Assembly: GCA_030765625.1 (NCBI GenBank) | Contig: JAVCCF010000091.1 | Span: 1-32,351, forward strand | DNA from: Candidatus Tenebribacter burtonii | GTDB taxonomy: Bacteria; Cloacimonadota; Cloacimonadia; Cloacimonadales; TCS61 | DNA length: 32,351 nt | Direction: 5' to 3' | Shown: positions 8,625 through 17,174 of the stretch, piece after piece | Layout: every line of letters starts with the position of its first letter | Position numbering within the stretch: the stretch's first letter is position 1 | The notes under the pieces: model-generated | Seen by the model: only the letters and a program-made list of their open reading frames with translations | What the model was told of the DNA's origin: nothing | The model's database searches: none | Made by a program: the position numbers and the translations under genes

Positions 8625-9881
8625 TTATGCTAATTTTTGTTTAGGTTGTTTAACACCAAGAATAATACCTGCAGCAACGATACATAAAATACCACAGATT
8701 ATGAAAGCGAGTGAGAAATTATTCATATCTCCTAATTTTCCACCTAAGATTGGTCCGAATATTCCACCAACTCCATAAGCAAGAAATACCCAGCCATAAT
8801 TTTGTCCAATATATTTAGCTCCAAAAGTGTCAGCTGTAATAGTAGGGAATAAAGCAAAGTTCCCACCAAAATTAAATCCTATCAAGGCTGCACCTAAATA
8901 AAGCAGACTAGGAGTTCCAGCGATCCATTGGAATAAAATAACAAAGATCCCTTGAGTGAACATCATTATAGCAATTGAAAGTTTTCTTCCCAATTTATCA
9001 CTCATTGCACCCCAGGCAATTCTTCCCAAGCCATTTGTTAATGAGAAAAATACAGCCATTGCTGTTCCAGCAATACCTGAAGCTGCAAGCTCACTATAAC
9101 CTGCTGCCTGTAAAGCTTCCATTGGAAATAGTTTCATTAAGCCGATACTCATCAAACCCGCACTTGCACCAAAGACGAAAGTAAGCAATATCATATAATA
9201 TTGAGGAGTTTTTAGCATTTCTCCACTTTTCATTTCAATTCCAGAAACAGTAGTTTTTTTCTCAATTTCTGTTGAATTCCATCCTTTTGGTTTCCATCCT
9301 TCTGGTGGAAACTTCATCCAGAGACTACCAATGAAAACAGTTACAAAGAATATGATTCCATAGATTGTAAAAGTTGTACTTAAACCAAGATTTTCTATTA
9401 AGCCACCCCATGATCCAGCCAGTTTAACCCAAAGAGTTGCGCCAAAGCCAAATCCGGCAACAGCCAGACCTGTGATAAGTCCTTTTTTGTCTGGAAACCA
9501 ACGCATCCCGACAGCGATTGGTACAACATAAGCTAAACCAATACCAGATCCACCTATTATTCCTAAGAAAATAAAAATTGACCAAAAATCAGTTCCACCA
9601 AAAAGTCCGGCAAGTAAATACCCGAGACCCAGAACTATTCCACCAGACATCGCAAGTTTTTTAGGACCAAATTTTGGCATAAGTCTTCCGGCAATTACCA
9701 TAATGATTGCAAAGAATGCAAGACCTGCAGCAAATACAGCTTGAGTTTGAGTTTTTGTCCATCCAGCTTCAACCAATGGTTTTGTAAATACAGACCAAGC
9801 ATAGATCGCACCCAAACAAAGCTGAATAACAATTGCTCCAAATACTACGAAATTTCTATTCATTACTTTTTTCTCAGACAT
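8625..9881 (-). CDS. OFA-family major facilitator transporter
   Basis: The 418-residue protein has 12 predicted membrane segments and matches the oxalate/formate antiporter (OFA) family of the MFS. The N-terminus VIQLCLGAIYAWSVFTKPL is the hallmark of this family. Also visible are GRLMPKFGPKKL after segment 2, GIGLAYVVPIAVGMRWFPDKKGLITGLA, and in the second half GRIAWGAMSDKLGRK. Family members exchange or co-transport small carboxylates such as oxalate, formate, lactate or acetate across the inner membrane. The gene lies directly downstream of acsA on the same strand, which makes a short-chain carboxylate substrate likely, but a terminator lies between them. The start is fixed by AAGGAGAAGAT before ATG. 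Substrate is inference. Confidence 0.88.
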   Translation of the reverse strand: MSEKKVMNRNFVVFGAIVIQLCLGAIYAWSVFTKPLVEAGWTKTQTQAVFAAGLAFFAIIMVIAGRLMPKFGPKKLAMSGGIVLGLGYLLAGLFGGTDFWSIFIFLGIIGGSGIGLAYVVPIAVGMRWFPDKKGLITGLAVAGFGFGATLWVKLAGSWGGLIENLGLSTTFTIYGIIFFVTVFIGSLWMKFPPEGWKPKGWNSTEIEKKTTVSGIEMKSGEMLKTPQYYMILLTFVFGASAGLMSIGLMKLFPMEALQAAGYSELAASGIAGTAMAVFFSLTNGLGRIAWGAMSDKLGRKLSIAIMMFTQGIFVILFQWIAGTPSLLYLGAALIGFNFGGNFALFPTITADTFGAKYIGQNYGWVFLAYGVGGIFGPILGGKLGDMNNFSLAFIICGILCIVAAGIILGVKQPKQKLA

Positions 9882-9895
9882 ATCTTCTCCTTCTT

Positions 9896-9931
9896 AAAAA
9901 AAAGTCGGAACCAAAAAATACAGTTCCGACT
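9896..9931 (-). terminator. Terminator of acsA
   Basis: Minus-strand 9-bp perfect stem AGTCGGAAC/GTTCCGACT with an 11-base loop, followed by eight U. It lies between the acsA stop at 9949 and the transporter start at 9881, so transporter expression depends on read-through or a promoter inside or near acsA. Confidence 0.85.
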
Positions 9932-9948
9932 ATATTCTTTATTTACAA

Positions 9949-11934
9949 TTATTTAATTAACTTACGAGCTTCAATTAGATGTTCAACAACACTTGGATCC
10001 GCGAGAGTTGAAATATCTCCAAGATTATCAGCACTATTCTCTGCGATCTTTCTAAGTATTCTTCGCATGATCTTTCCTGAACGTGTTTTAGGAAGTGCCG
10101 GTGCCCACTGAATAGCTTCAGGTGCAGCGATTGGTCCGATTTCCTTACGAACATGCATGATAAGTTCTTTCTTTAATTCATCAGTCTCTTCAACGCCAGT
10201 AATGAGAGTAACATAAGCATAAAGACCTTGTCCTTTGATTTCATGAGGAATTGGAGTTACGGCAGCTTCAGCAACATATTTATGACTTACAAGTGCGCTT
10301 TCAACTTCGGCAGTTCCTATTCTGTGACCAGAAACATTAACAACATCATCGATTCTTCCCATTAACCAATAATCACCATCATCATCGATACGGCAGCCGT
10401 CACCTGCAAAATAAAGATTATCGTACATTGTGAAGTATACATCGATGAATCTGTCGTGATCACCCCACATTGTTCTCATCATTCCGGGCCATGGCTTTTT
10501 AATGCAGAGTTTTCCACCTTCATTATGGTCGCATTCTGATCTATCATCGCGCAGAATAACAGGTTCTACGCCGAAGCATGGTCTGCCTGCACTACCTGGT
10601 TTTAATGTATGAGCTCCAGGAAGTGGTGAGATCATAAATCCACCAGTCTCTGTTTGCCACCATGTGTCCACGATCGGACAGTTTTCTTTTCCAACTTTTT
10701 CATAATACCACATCCAAGCTTCTGGATTAATAGGTTCACCAACCGAACCGAGAATTCTAAGAGTTGGCATTTTATATTTTTCAACCCATTCATCACCTAA
10801 TCTCATCAAAGCTCTAATAGCTGTAGGAGCAGTGTAGAATACAGTTATGCCGAATTTTTCCACAATATGCCAAAATCTGCCAGCATCTGGATAAGTTGGA
10901 ACACCTTCAAACATTACAGAAGTTGCACCATTAGCAAGAGGTCCGTAAACTATATAACTATGACCTGTTACCCAACCGATATCAGCAGTACACCAGTATA
11001 CATCATCATCATGAATATTAAAAACATGTTTGTGAGTTAAAGTTGTGTGCATTAAATAACCGGCAGTTGTGTGAACAACGCCTTTTGGTTTTCCTGTGGA
11101 GCCGGATGTATAAAGTATAAATAGCGGATCTTCTGCTTTCATAGGAACAGCTTCGCAAAATGCATCCGCTTTTGCCATTTCATCATGATACCAGAAATCT
11201 CTTCCTGCTTCCATATGACAAGGTTCATTGTTAACTTTTATAACAATCACATTCTCAATAGTTGGAGTGTCTTTCAGAGCTTCATCAGAAATATTTTTAA
11301 GACGAATGTGTTTTCCAGCTCTATTAGAAACATTGGAAGTGATGAGCATTTTACAATCGGAGTCATTAACTCTTCCTTTGATAGCATCTGCACTAAATCC
11401 ACCAAAAATGATAGAATGGATAGCGCCGATTCTTGTGCAGGCAAGCATCACGATTGCGAGTTCAGGAACCATCGGCATATAAATAGCAATTCTATCACCC
11501 TTTTGAATTCCTTTTGATTTCATTACATTTGCAAATTTGCTTACTTCTAAGTGTAATTCTTTGTAAGTGTATTTTTTTACATTATCTTCTTCTTCACCTT
11601 GAAAAATAATTGCTGTTTTGTTTTCAGTTGGTGTGCCGAGATGTCTATCCAAACAGTTATAACTTACATTCATTTCACCATCTTCAAACCAGGTGTGCTC
11701 GATAATTCGGTTTTTTGTATCCCAATTATATTTGAGACCTATTGTCGGTTCTTTGAACCAGTGTAATGTTTTTGCTTGCTCTAACCAGAATCCATCAGGA
11801 TCTTTAATTGATCTTTCCCACATTTCCTTGTATTGTTCATCTGATGAAATATGAGCATTTTTCCTCATTTCTGCGGATGGTGGGAATGTTCTTCCTTCAT
11901 GTGCTAATGAAGTAATTGCTTTTTTTTCTGCCAT
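9949..11934 (-). CDS. acsA: Acetyl-CoA synthetase (AMP-forming)
   Basis: The 661-residue enzyme activates acetate with ATP and CoA to acetyl-CoA through acetyl-AMP; the family length is about 650. Seen in order: an N-terminal ACAS_N-type region (WERSIKDPDGFWLEQAKTL), the P-loop-like motif ILYTSGSTGKPKGVVH, WWQTETGG, the hinge/core region YFAGDGCRIDDDGDYWLMGR, and the C-terminal PKTRSGKIMRR with the catalytic, potentially acetylated lysine at about K621. The W in WWQTETGG suits acetate-size pockets, so acetate (possibly propionate) is the likely substrate. It starts after AAAGGAGGATTCACAAG and ends before its own terminator; the OFA transporter follows. Assignment is secure. Confidence 0.96.
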   Translation of the reverse strand: MAEKKAITSLAHEGRTFPPSAEMRKNAHISSDEQYKEMWERSIKDPDGFWLEQAKTLHWFKEPTIGLKYNWDTKNRIIEHTWFEDGEMNVSYNCLDRHLGTPTENKTAIIFQGEEEDNVKKYTYKELHLEVSKFANVMKSKGIQKGDRIAIYMPMVPELAIVMLACTRIGAIHSIIFGGFSADAIKGRVNDSDCKMLITSNVSNRAGKHIRLKNISDEALKDTPTIENVIVIKVNNEPCHMEAGRDFWYHDEMAKADAFCEAVPMKAEDPLFILYTSGSTGKPKGVVHTTAGYLMHTTLTHKHVFNIHDDDVYWCTADIGWVTGHSYIVYGPLANGATSVMFEGVPTYPDAGRFWHIVEKFGITVFYTAPTAIRALMRLGDEWVEKYKMPTLRILGSVGEPINPEAWMWYYEKVGKENCPIVDTWWQTETGGFMISPLPGAHTLKPGSAGRPCFGVEPVILRDDRSECDHNEGGKLCIKKPWPGMMRTMWGDHDRFIDVYFTMYDNLYFAGDGCRIDDDGDYWLMGRIDDVVNVSGHRIGTAEVESALVSHKYVAEAAVTPIPHEIKGQGLYAYVTLITGVEETDELKKELIMHVRKEIGPIAAPEAIQWAPALPKTRSGKIMRRILRKIAENSADNLGDISTLADPSVVEHLIEARKLIK

Positions 11935-11974
11935 CTTGTGAATCCTCCTTTATTTTTTGTATTAAAATTTATTT

Positions 11975-12004
11975 CAAAACCTGATGAACATATCGACAAG
12001 TCAA
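11975..12004 (-). promoter_or_regulatory. Candidate promoter of acsA
   Basis: Minus-strand TTGACT (12004-11999) is followed after 19 bases by TTTTG (11979-11975), about 40 bases before the start codon. The spacing is long for a classical sigma-70 promoter. Confidence 0.4.
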
Positions 12005-12116
12005 GTATTTTTTAAAACTTTCTATTATATGAATTTATTTTTAAAAAATATAATATATATATTTTAAAGTTAAATATTTTTTCTTGTAAGACTCTAATTT
12101 AATTACCATTTGAATA

Positions 12117-12719
12117 TCAATTTAGTGGTAACCAATCATTGTCAAAGTCATTGTAAAATGAGATCTTTCCAGAGTGCATATTATATAGCCATTTGTGTAT
12201 TTTTATTTCATTTTTTCTATGCTTTTCTTCTATGTAATCAAAAGTCATAAGATTTTTTGCTTGAAGAAAAATGTTTTCTTTAATTGTCTCTAATTCTAAA
12301 GAATCTCTTCCACTACTCTTTGCTGTTTCTTTTGCAGGATTTGCATACTTGAGCCAGTCATGTATTTTAGAATCTTCTAGTGTACCATCAATTAAGGCGT
12401 TTATTCCACCACACCCAGTGTGTCCACAAATTACAATATGTTCCACGTTTAGATGCAATACAGCATATTCCAGAACTGAACTTGTACAAGTTTCATCGGC
12501 GTCTTTTGGTGGGATAATATTTGCAATATTACGAATAACAAATAAGTCACCTGCATCAGCATTTACTGTAAATTCAGGAATTACACGTGAATCAGAACAA
12601 CCCACCCACAAAACTTTTGGATGTTGTCCATTTTCTACAAGATAGTTATAGAGTTTTTTAGTTTCTTTAAATTTATTAGTAAAAATTGCGTTACCTTTTC
12701 TAATTTTTTCAAGAGACAT
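12117..12719 (-). CDS. Beta-class carbonic anhydrase
   Basis: The 200-residue cytoplasmic enzyme interconverts CO2 and bicarbonate. All expected zinc-site residues are present: VGCSDSRV gives C41, with D43 and R45 as the catalytic dyad, and ICGHTGCGG gives H100 and C103. The N-terminal helix (KIRKGNAIF) and the GDLFVIRNIAN stretch are typical of plant/bacterial type beta enzymes (Can/CynT/YadF). It is divergent from ndk across about 185 bases. A TTGACA box lies 64 bases upstream and TTTGGAGGAAAA precedes ATG. Supply of bicarbonate for carboxylations near acetate and propionate metabolism is a plausible role but is inference. Confidence 0.94.
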   Translation of the reverse strand: MSLEKIRKGNAIFTNKFKETKKLYNYLVENGQHPKVLWVGCSDSRVIPEFTVNADAGDLFVIRNIANIIPPKDADETCTSSVLEYAVLHLNVEHIVICGHTGCGGINALIDGTLEDSKIHDWLKYANPAKETAKSSGRDSLELETIKENIFLQAKNLMTFDYIEEKHRKNEIKIHKWLYNMHSGKISFYNDFDNDWLPLN

Positions 12720-12782
12720 TTTTCCTCCAAATATATAATTATTAATAATAAATTTTTCTTTTAATTGAAGTGTGAAATATTA

Positions 12783-12788
12783 TGTCAA
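12783..12788 (-). promoter_or_regulatory. Candidate -35 box (TTGACA) for the carbonic anhydrase gene
   Basis: Minus-strand TTGACA 64 bases before the start codon; 17-18 bases downstream is ATTAAAA, a weak -10 candidate. Confidence 0.4.
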
Positions 12789-12838
12789 ATATTTTTCTTG
12801 CAAAAAGAAGGCTATAACAAAATTTTGCTTTCTAAAAT

Positions 12839-12863
12839 TTGAGTTTAATAAATGTTAACTCAA
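12839..12863. promoter_or_regulatory. Inverted repeat upstream of ndk
   Basis: TTGAGTT and AACTCAA form 7-bp arms around an 11-base spacer, 41 bases before the ndk start. It could be an operator or a leader hairpin; nothing in the sequence decides this. Confidence 0.3.
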
Positions 12864-12904
12864 ATTAATTGATATTAAGAAATAAATACAAAATTGGAGA
12901 TTAT

Positions 12905-13309
12905 ATGAAACAAAATACTTTACTTTTGATTAAACCTAATTCAACTGAAAAAAACCAAATTGGTGCAATCCTGAAAATGGTAGAAGAAAATGGATTTGTA
13001 ATTGAAAAACTTAAGATGTTTAATATGAATAGTGATCTTACTGATGCGTTTTATGTAGAGCATCTGGGAAAGGGGTTTTATACTGAACTTAGTGAATTTA
13101 TGAGATCAGGAAAAATTGTTGGTGCTGTACTTAGCAGGGAAGAAGCAGTTTTAAAACTTCGTGAACTGGTGGGTAATACAGATTGCACCAAGGCAGCTCT
13201 TGGTACAGTCCGTTCAATCTATGGAGAATCTATAGGAGAAAACGCTGTTCATGCTTCTGATAGCATTGAAAGCGCAGAAAGAGAAATTGGGTTGATATTT
13301 CCTAAATAG
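12905..13309 (+). CDS. ndk: Nucleoside diphosphate kinase
   Basis: The enzyme transfers the gamma-phosphate of ATP to nucleoside diphosphates through a phospho-histidine. The start at 12905 is preferred over the one at 12869 because GGAGA lies 4 bases before it and the protein then begins MKQNTLLLIKP, as in the family; this gives 134 residues. The active-site block NAVHASDS carries the catalytic histidine H116, and LGTVRSIYG matches the phosphate-binding GTxRxxxG stretch. The usual GATNPxxA loop is LVGNTDCTKA here, a modest divergence. The C-terminus is of the short bacterial type (IFPK). It stands alone, divergent from the carbonic anhydrase and facing the aminotransferase across a palindrome-rich gap. 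Confidence 0.95.
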   Translation: MKQNTLLLIKPNSTEKNQIGAILKMVEENGFVIEKLKMFNMNSDLTDAFYVEHLGKGFYTELSEFMRSGKIVGAVLSREEAVLKLRELVGNTDCTKAALGTVRSIYGESIGENAVHASDSIESAEREIGLIFPK

Positions 13310-13323
13310 ATTTACTAATAATC

Positions 13324-13351
13324 TGGTATCCAAACCTCAGTTTGGATACCA
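13324..13351. terminator. Perfect 12-bp hairpin after ndk
   Basis: TGGTATCCAAAC pairs perfectly with GTTTGGATACCA around the loop CTCA, 14 bases after the ndk stop. There is no U tract (AATATTA follows), so it may be a weak or bidirectional terminator, an mRNA 3'-end protector, or a palindromic repeat. Confidence 0.5.
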
Positions 13352-13409
13352 ATATTAACTTAGTTCCCAAAGTGGGTTTTAGGAACGGAAAATACCTCGG
13401 ATTAACATA

Positions 13410-13522
13410 CAATATTTTGGACTTAACTTAATAACACAGCTTGCTGTGAGATTGAGTTAAGAATGAAAACCACCGCAATTCTTAAGTCAATTTCACCTTC
13501 GGTGCTATTAACCCAAATATTG
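13410..13522. repeat. Multi-branched palindromic element
   Basis: The outer arms CAATATTT (13410-13417) and AAATATTG (13515-13522) enclose a hairpin CTTAACT...AGTTAAG (13422-13461) with an inner CACAGC-TT-GCTGTG stem, a GACTTAA/TTAAGTC pairing, and a small CACC-TTCG-GTG type hairpin. An imperfect palindrome GTTCC...GGAAC lies just before it at about 13363-13386. The nesting suggests a folded RNA or a REP/MITE-like repeat. No reading frame of note occurs inside. Copies elsewhere in the genome cannot be seen here. Confidence 0.5.
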
Positions 13523-13529
13523 CTTTTAT

Positions 13530-14723
13530 TCATATTCGTTTCTTATATTTTTCCAGCCCTTTACGGAAAATCTTCATTGCTTTTTTGAGGTCATTTTTAT
13601 TTAAGATATAAGCAAGTCTAATTTCATTTTTACCAAGATCTGGAGTTGCATAAAATCCTTGAGCTGGTGCAAACATTACGGTTTCATTTTTAAAAGTAAA
13701 TTCTTCAAGCATCCATTTAGCAAAATCTTCTGCATCATCAATTGGTAATTTTGCAATGATATAAAATGCACCTTTAGGTTTAATACAGATAATACCATCA
13801 ATCTTCTGGAGTTCATCAAAAACTAAATTTCTTCTTTCATCATATTCATGAATAATTCCTTTGAAATATTCTTCTTCAATATCGATAGCTGCGCTGGCTG
13901 CTAATTGATCGATGGTTGGAGGACATAATCTTGCTTGTGCAAACTTGAGAGTTGCAGTCATAAAACCTTTATTTCGTGATATCAAACAACCAATCCGCGC
14001 ACCGCATGCACTATAACGTTTTGAAATGCTATCAACCATGATGGCAAGATCTTCCATTCCTTTAATATCCAGAATACTAGTATGTGAAAGACCATCATAA
14101 ACAAATTCACGGTAAACTTCATCTGAGATTACATAGAGATCATTTTCTTTTGCGATTTTAGCGATCCTTTCCATTTCTGAACGAGGATATACTGCTCCAG
14201 TTGGATTCCCCGGATTGCATAACATGATAGCTTTAGTCTTCTTATTTATGAGTTCTTTGATCTTATCATCACCTGGTAGTTTAAAGCTTTCTTCAGCGTA
14301 AGTTGTAAGTGGAACAATTTTTACTCCCGTAATTGTTGCAAAACCATTGTAATTTGTATAGAAAGGCTCTGGTACAATTATTTCGTCACCAACATTACAT
14401 GCAGTAAGCAGTGCAAATACGATAGCTTCTGACCCCGCAGTTGTTACGATTATGTTGTTAGCAATAAGCTCAATATCATGTCTTTTATAATAATTAACTA
14501 GATTATTTCTATATACTTCTAAACCTTGCGATGGCCCATAAGCCAGGACTTTCGAGTTGTAATTCTTATAAACATCCAACATCTCTTTTGGTGTTTCAAT
14601 ATCAGGTTGGCCGATATTCAAATGATAAATGTGAATTCCCTTTTTCTTTGTTTCGTTTGCAAACGGCATCAATTTTCTAATAGGAGATGCTTGAATATTG
14701 ATCGCACGATCTGATAATTTCAT
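13530..14723 (-). CDS. PLP-dependent aminotransferase, class I/II (aspartate aminotransferase-like)
   Basis: The 397-residue cytoplasmic enzyme is a fold-type I aminotransferase. It shows LNIGQPDIETP near the N-terminus, YGPSQGLEVYR (61-72), the cofactor-contact residues CNPGNPTGAVY (N170) and SDEVYREF (D201), and the Schiff-base lysine in SISKRYSACGARIG (K235). The family includes aspartate, aromatic and alanine aminotransferases (AspC/AlaA/PatA groups); the amino donor is not decided by these motifs. It is the last gene of the lpxB operon, 2 bases after the acyltransferase stop, and faces ndk. Its presence with lipid A genes may be incidental. Confidence 0.92.
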   Translation of the reverse strand: MKLSDRAINIQASPIRKLMPFANETKKKGIHIYHLNIGQPDIETPKEMLDVYKNYNSKVLAYGPSQGLEVYRNNLVNYYKRHDIELIANNIIVTTAGSEAIVFALLTACNVGDEIIVPEPFYTNYNGFATITGVKIVPLTTYAEESFKLPGDDKIKELINKKTKAIMLCNPGNPTGAVYPRSEMERIAKIAKENDLYVISDEVYREFVYDGLSHTSILDIKGMEDLAIMVDSISKRYSACGARIGCLISRNKGFMTATLKFAQARLCPPTIDQLAASAAIDIEEEYFKGIIHEYDERRNLVFDELQKIDGIICIKPKGAFYIIAKLPIDDAEDFAKWMLEEFTFKNETVMFAPAQGFYATPDLGKNEIRLAYILNKNDLKKAMKIFRKGLEKYKKRI

Positions 14724-14725
14724 AA

Positions 14726-15331
14726 TTACCTCACTTTATTTTTTATTGTTAATTCATCTAATATGTTCTGTAGGAATTCCTTCTTTTCTACGATCTCTTC
14801 TTTTGTATTAATATAAATGGGGTCACCATAAGTGATATTGATCTTACAAAAAAAATATGGAAGTCTGAATTTATCCCACGATTTGAAAACCTTTTCTTTA
14901 TTAATATCTACTGCTATGGGTATAACTGGCAATTTCGTAAAATAAGAAAGAAATAATACCCCGTCCTTAATCTTTTCAGAAGGTCCCTTGGGTCCATCTG
15001 GAGTTATGCCGATACTTTTTTCTTTAGCAAGTTTTATTAGCTCTCTGGTTGCAGAACTTCCCCTTCTACCTGAAGAACCACGTGTAGAATTATAACCGAA
15101 TAGTTTAGCAGGTCCGGCAATTAGTTCACCATCTTTAGAGGAAGAGGCAAGTATTACAATATTCTCGTGGCGGTGCAAATACATCAAAGGGATCATATTT
15201 CTATGCCAGAAAGTATAGATAACTTTTCCCTTAGGTTTTGGTGTTTGCAAATTATATTTCCATGTAATTCCAAGCAATTTTATAAATAAAGCCGCCAGGT
15301 ATTTAAATATAAACATCGAAAATTTATTCAT
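14726..15331 (-). CDS. Lysophospholipid acyltransferase-like protein (DUF374 family)
   Basis: The 201-residue protein has one N-terminal hydrophobic segment (FKYLAALFIKLLGITW) and matches the DUF374 family of LPLAT-fold acyltransferases. Seen are FWHRNMIPLMYLHR, ILASSSKDGELIAGPAKLFGY, the RGSSGRRGSSATRELI stretch and the strongly conserved TPDGPKGP. Members are thought to acylate lipid A or phospholipid precursors at the inner membrane. The gene overlaps the end of lpxB by 8 bases, which supports a role in lipid A synthesis, perhaps as a secondary acyltransferase. The exact acceptor is inference. Confidence 0.85.
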   Translation of the reverse strand: MNKFSMFIFKYLAALFIKLLGITWKYNLQTPKPKGKVIYTFWHRNMIPLMYLHRHENIVILASSSKDGELIAGPAKLFGYNSTRGSSGRRGSSATRELIKLAKEKSIGITPDGPKGPSEKIKDGVLFLSYFTKLPVIPIAVDINKEKVFKSWDKFRLPYFFCKINITYGDPIYINTKEEIVEKKEFLQNILDELTIKNKVR

Positions 15332-16457
15332 TTATCATTTTCTCAATAATGGTTGCAACTTCTATGGATGTGCTTTTACTACCTAAAATATCATGTAGTG
15401 CTTTCAGTTCATTAATAATTTTATTATATTTATTTTCATCTGATAGAATCTCAGTTATCGTTACGAAAATATTTTTTCCATTAACATCTTTTTGGATCAA
15501 TTCAGGAACGATATCTTTTCCAATAACAATATTTGGCAATCCGATCTTATCAATTTTTATGAAATGTTTTCCAACTTGATAAGAGCTATTACTAGTTTTA
15601 TAAACAATAATGAAAGGTGTTCCCAAAAATGCAGTTTCTATTGTGGCAGTGCCAGAAGTTACAACAAGAAAATTACAATATTTCATCATTTCGTAGTTCA
15701 TATTCTTTACTATCTTAATGTTCTTATTTACCTTATTTGTCATTTTTTGAAACAATTTAGTTGAAACTGATGAAGCTTGTGAAATGAGAAATTCATATTC
15801 GTTGCTATCAAATATTTCAATAGCATTTATAAATTCAGGCAGCATATTCTTTAATTCTGTGTTGCGGCTCCCCGGTAAGAATCCAAGCCATTTTTTCTTC
15901 AGGTCGAGATTATTTTTGTGTGCAAATTTCTCTCTTGAAAGTTTAATACTAATCTCTTCTGAAATTGGATGTCCAACAAAGCTTGCATCAATCTTATGTT
16001 TGCTGAAGTGTTTTCCCTCAAATGGCAGAATATATGCAATATGATCAGTGTATTGTTGCAATTTGAAAATTCGCTTGTATTTCCAAGCCCAGAATTGCGG
16101 AACAATAAAATATAAAACCGGAATATTATAACTCTTAGCTAATTTTGCAATTCGCATATTCAACCCAGGATAATCAACCAAAACAATCAGATCGGGTGGG
16201 TTATTCTTGAAAATATTTTTAATGTGTTTTTCTACACCTGCAAAAAATGCCAGATGCTTCACAATTTCTACAAAACCCATCACAGAGAAACGATCAAAAG
16301 GAAAGATGGCTTTGAATCCCTGTGACTTCATCTTTTCCCCGCCAATTCCGAAATTCTCAATATTGTTGAATTGTTTATTCAGTTCTTTCAATACGATCGA
16401 AGCATGAAGATCACCCGAGTTCTCACCTGCTATCCAGAATATTTTTTTACTCTTCAT
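15324..16457 (-). CDS. lpxB: Lipid-A-disaccharide synthase
   Basis: The 377-residue GT19 glycosyltransferase joins UDP-2,3-diacylglucosamine and lipid X to make the lipid A disaccharide at the cytoplasmic face of the inner membrane. Hallmarks are the N-terminal IAGENSGDLHAS (family AGExSGDxxGA), VDYPGLNMRIAK, YFIVPQFWAWKYKRI, FVGHP, GFLPGSRNTELKNMLP and the C-terminal donor site SGTATIETAFLGTPFIIVYKTS. It sits in an operon whose genes overlap: the DUF6901-like gene overlaps its start by 4 bases (ATGA) and the DUF374 acyltransferase overlaps its end by 8. It shows that the organism makes lipid A and has an LPS-type outer membrane. Confidence 0.96.
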   Translation of the reverse strand: MKSKKIFWIAGENSGDLHASIVLKELNKQFNNIENFGIGGEKMKSQGFKAIFPFDRFSVMGFVEIVKHLAFFAGVEKHIKNIFKNNPPDLIVLVDYPGLNMRIAKLAKSYNIPVLYFIVPQFWAWKYKRIFKLQQYTDHIAYILPFEGKHFSKHKIDASFVGHPISEEISIKLSREKFAHKNNLDLKKKWLGFLPGSRNTELKNMLPEFINAIEIFDSNEYEFLISQASSVSTKLFQKMTNKVNKNIKIVKNMNYEMMKYCNFLVVTSGTATIETAFLGTPFIIVYKTSNSSYQVGKHFIKIDKIGLPNIVIGKDIVPELIQKDVNGKNIFVTITEILSDENKYNKIINELKALHDILGSKSTSIEVATIIEKMINE

Positions 16458-17167
16458 TTCTGGTCTCCAGTGTTATCGAACATCCATTTGATCTTAGATA
16501 ATTTCTTCCGGTCAATACTAAAATTAATATAATTTGCAAAGTTATCTAAAATTATAAGAGCATTAACATTTGCATCTTTACCTTTGAGAGATGATAATCT
16601 ATTAAAGAATGCTATATTAACATTATGAATTTTTTTATAGATATCCATCAAACCGTTTAATTTCCAGTCAGGATCTATTCCATTCTGGCTCCTGAAATAC
16701 TGGTTTACAAGATACATGGAAACAGCTCTGTAAATAGTCTCTTCTGTACTGGCAAAAGGAAGATGAAACCTGACCATCGGGCGTAATTTGGAAAGGATTG
16801 GACATCCGGCACTTACCATTATTATCCCCAGCATAGAACTTACTCCCTGCTGCAATGATGCTTCTTTTCTATATTCTCGCTGGGAAGTAGTAATTTGTAC
16901 GGTTGCATTCTCAAAGGATTTTGAATCCTTAAAGATTTCTACCATTTCAACAATATTAGTCGCAACTGGGCAATTTGGTGTTTGCTCTTTATTCAATGGG
17001 CAATTAGGACATTTATTGAATTCAAGTTCCGTCCAAACAGGAAGTTTTGAGAATGGTTCATGGATCAATTCCAAAGTTTGTTGATTGAGTTCAATCTCGA
17101 AGATTTTGATAGAACCATCTTCTTTTGTGAATGTATAATAAAATACTAAATTCTCTTTTTCTACCAT
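16454..17167 (-). CDS. Cysteine-rich DUF6901-like protein of unknown function
   Basis: The 237-residue soluble protein has no signal peptide or membrane segment. I recognise the pattern of the DUF6901 family: WTELEFNKCPNCPLNKEQTPNCPVATN (three CP pairs, possibly a metal or redox site), QREYRKEASLQQGVSSMLG, SAGCPILSKLRPMVRFHLPFAS-like core and a helical C-terminal half. The role is not known. It is the first gene of the lipid A operon, overlapping lpxB by 4 bases, so its product is made with LpxB. An 18-bp perfect palindrome overlaps its ribosome-binding site. The family name is from memory and is the less certain part. Confidence 0.65.
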   Translation of the reverse strand: MVEKENLVFYYTFTKEDGSIKIFEIELNQQTLELIHEPFSKLPVWTELEFNKCPNCPLNKEQTPNCPVATNIVEMVEIFKDSKSFENATVQITTSQREYRKEASLQQGVSSMLGIIMVSAGCPILSKLRPMVRFHLPFASTEETIYRAVSMYLVNQYFRSQNGIDPDWKLNGLMDIYKKIHNVNIAFFNRLSSLKGKDANVNALIILDNFANYINFSIDRKKLSKIKWMFDNTGDQK

Positions 17168-17174
17168 TCAAAGC

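Noticed and set aside
11185-11517. 110-codon open frame opposite acsA
   Set aside because: It lies wholly inside the secure acsA gene, has no ribosome site or recognisable domain, and is a codon-bias shadow.
12271-12645. 124-codon open frame opposite the carbonic anhydrase gene
   Set aside because: Antisense to a gene with intact zinc ligands; no family features.
12798-12827. TTGCAA-N19-TTTTG ahead of ndk
   Set aside because: It fits the promoter pattern loosely, but the box is only a partial match and overlaps the carbonic anhydrase promoter region.
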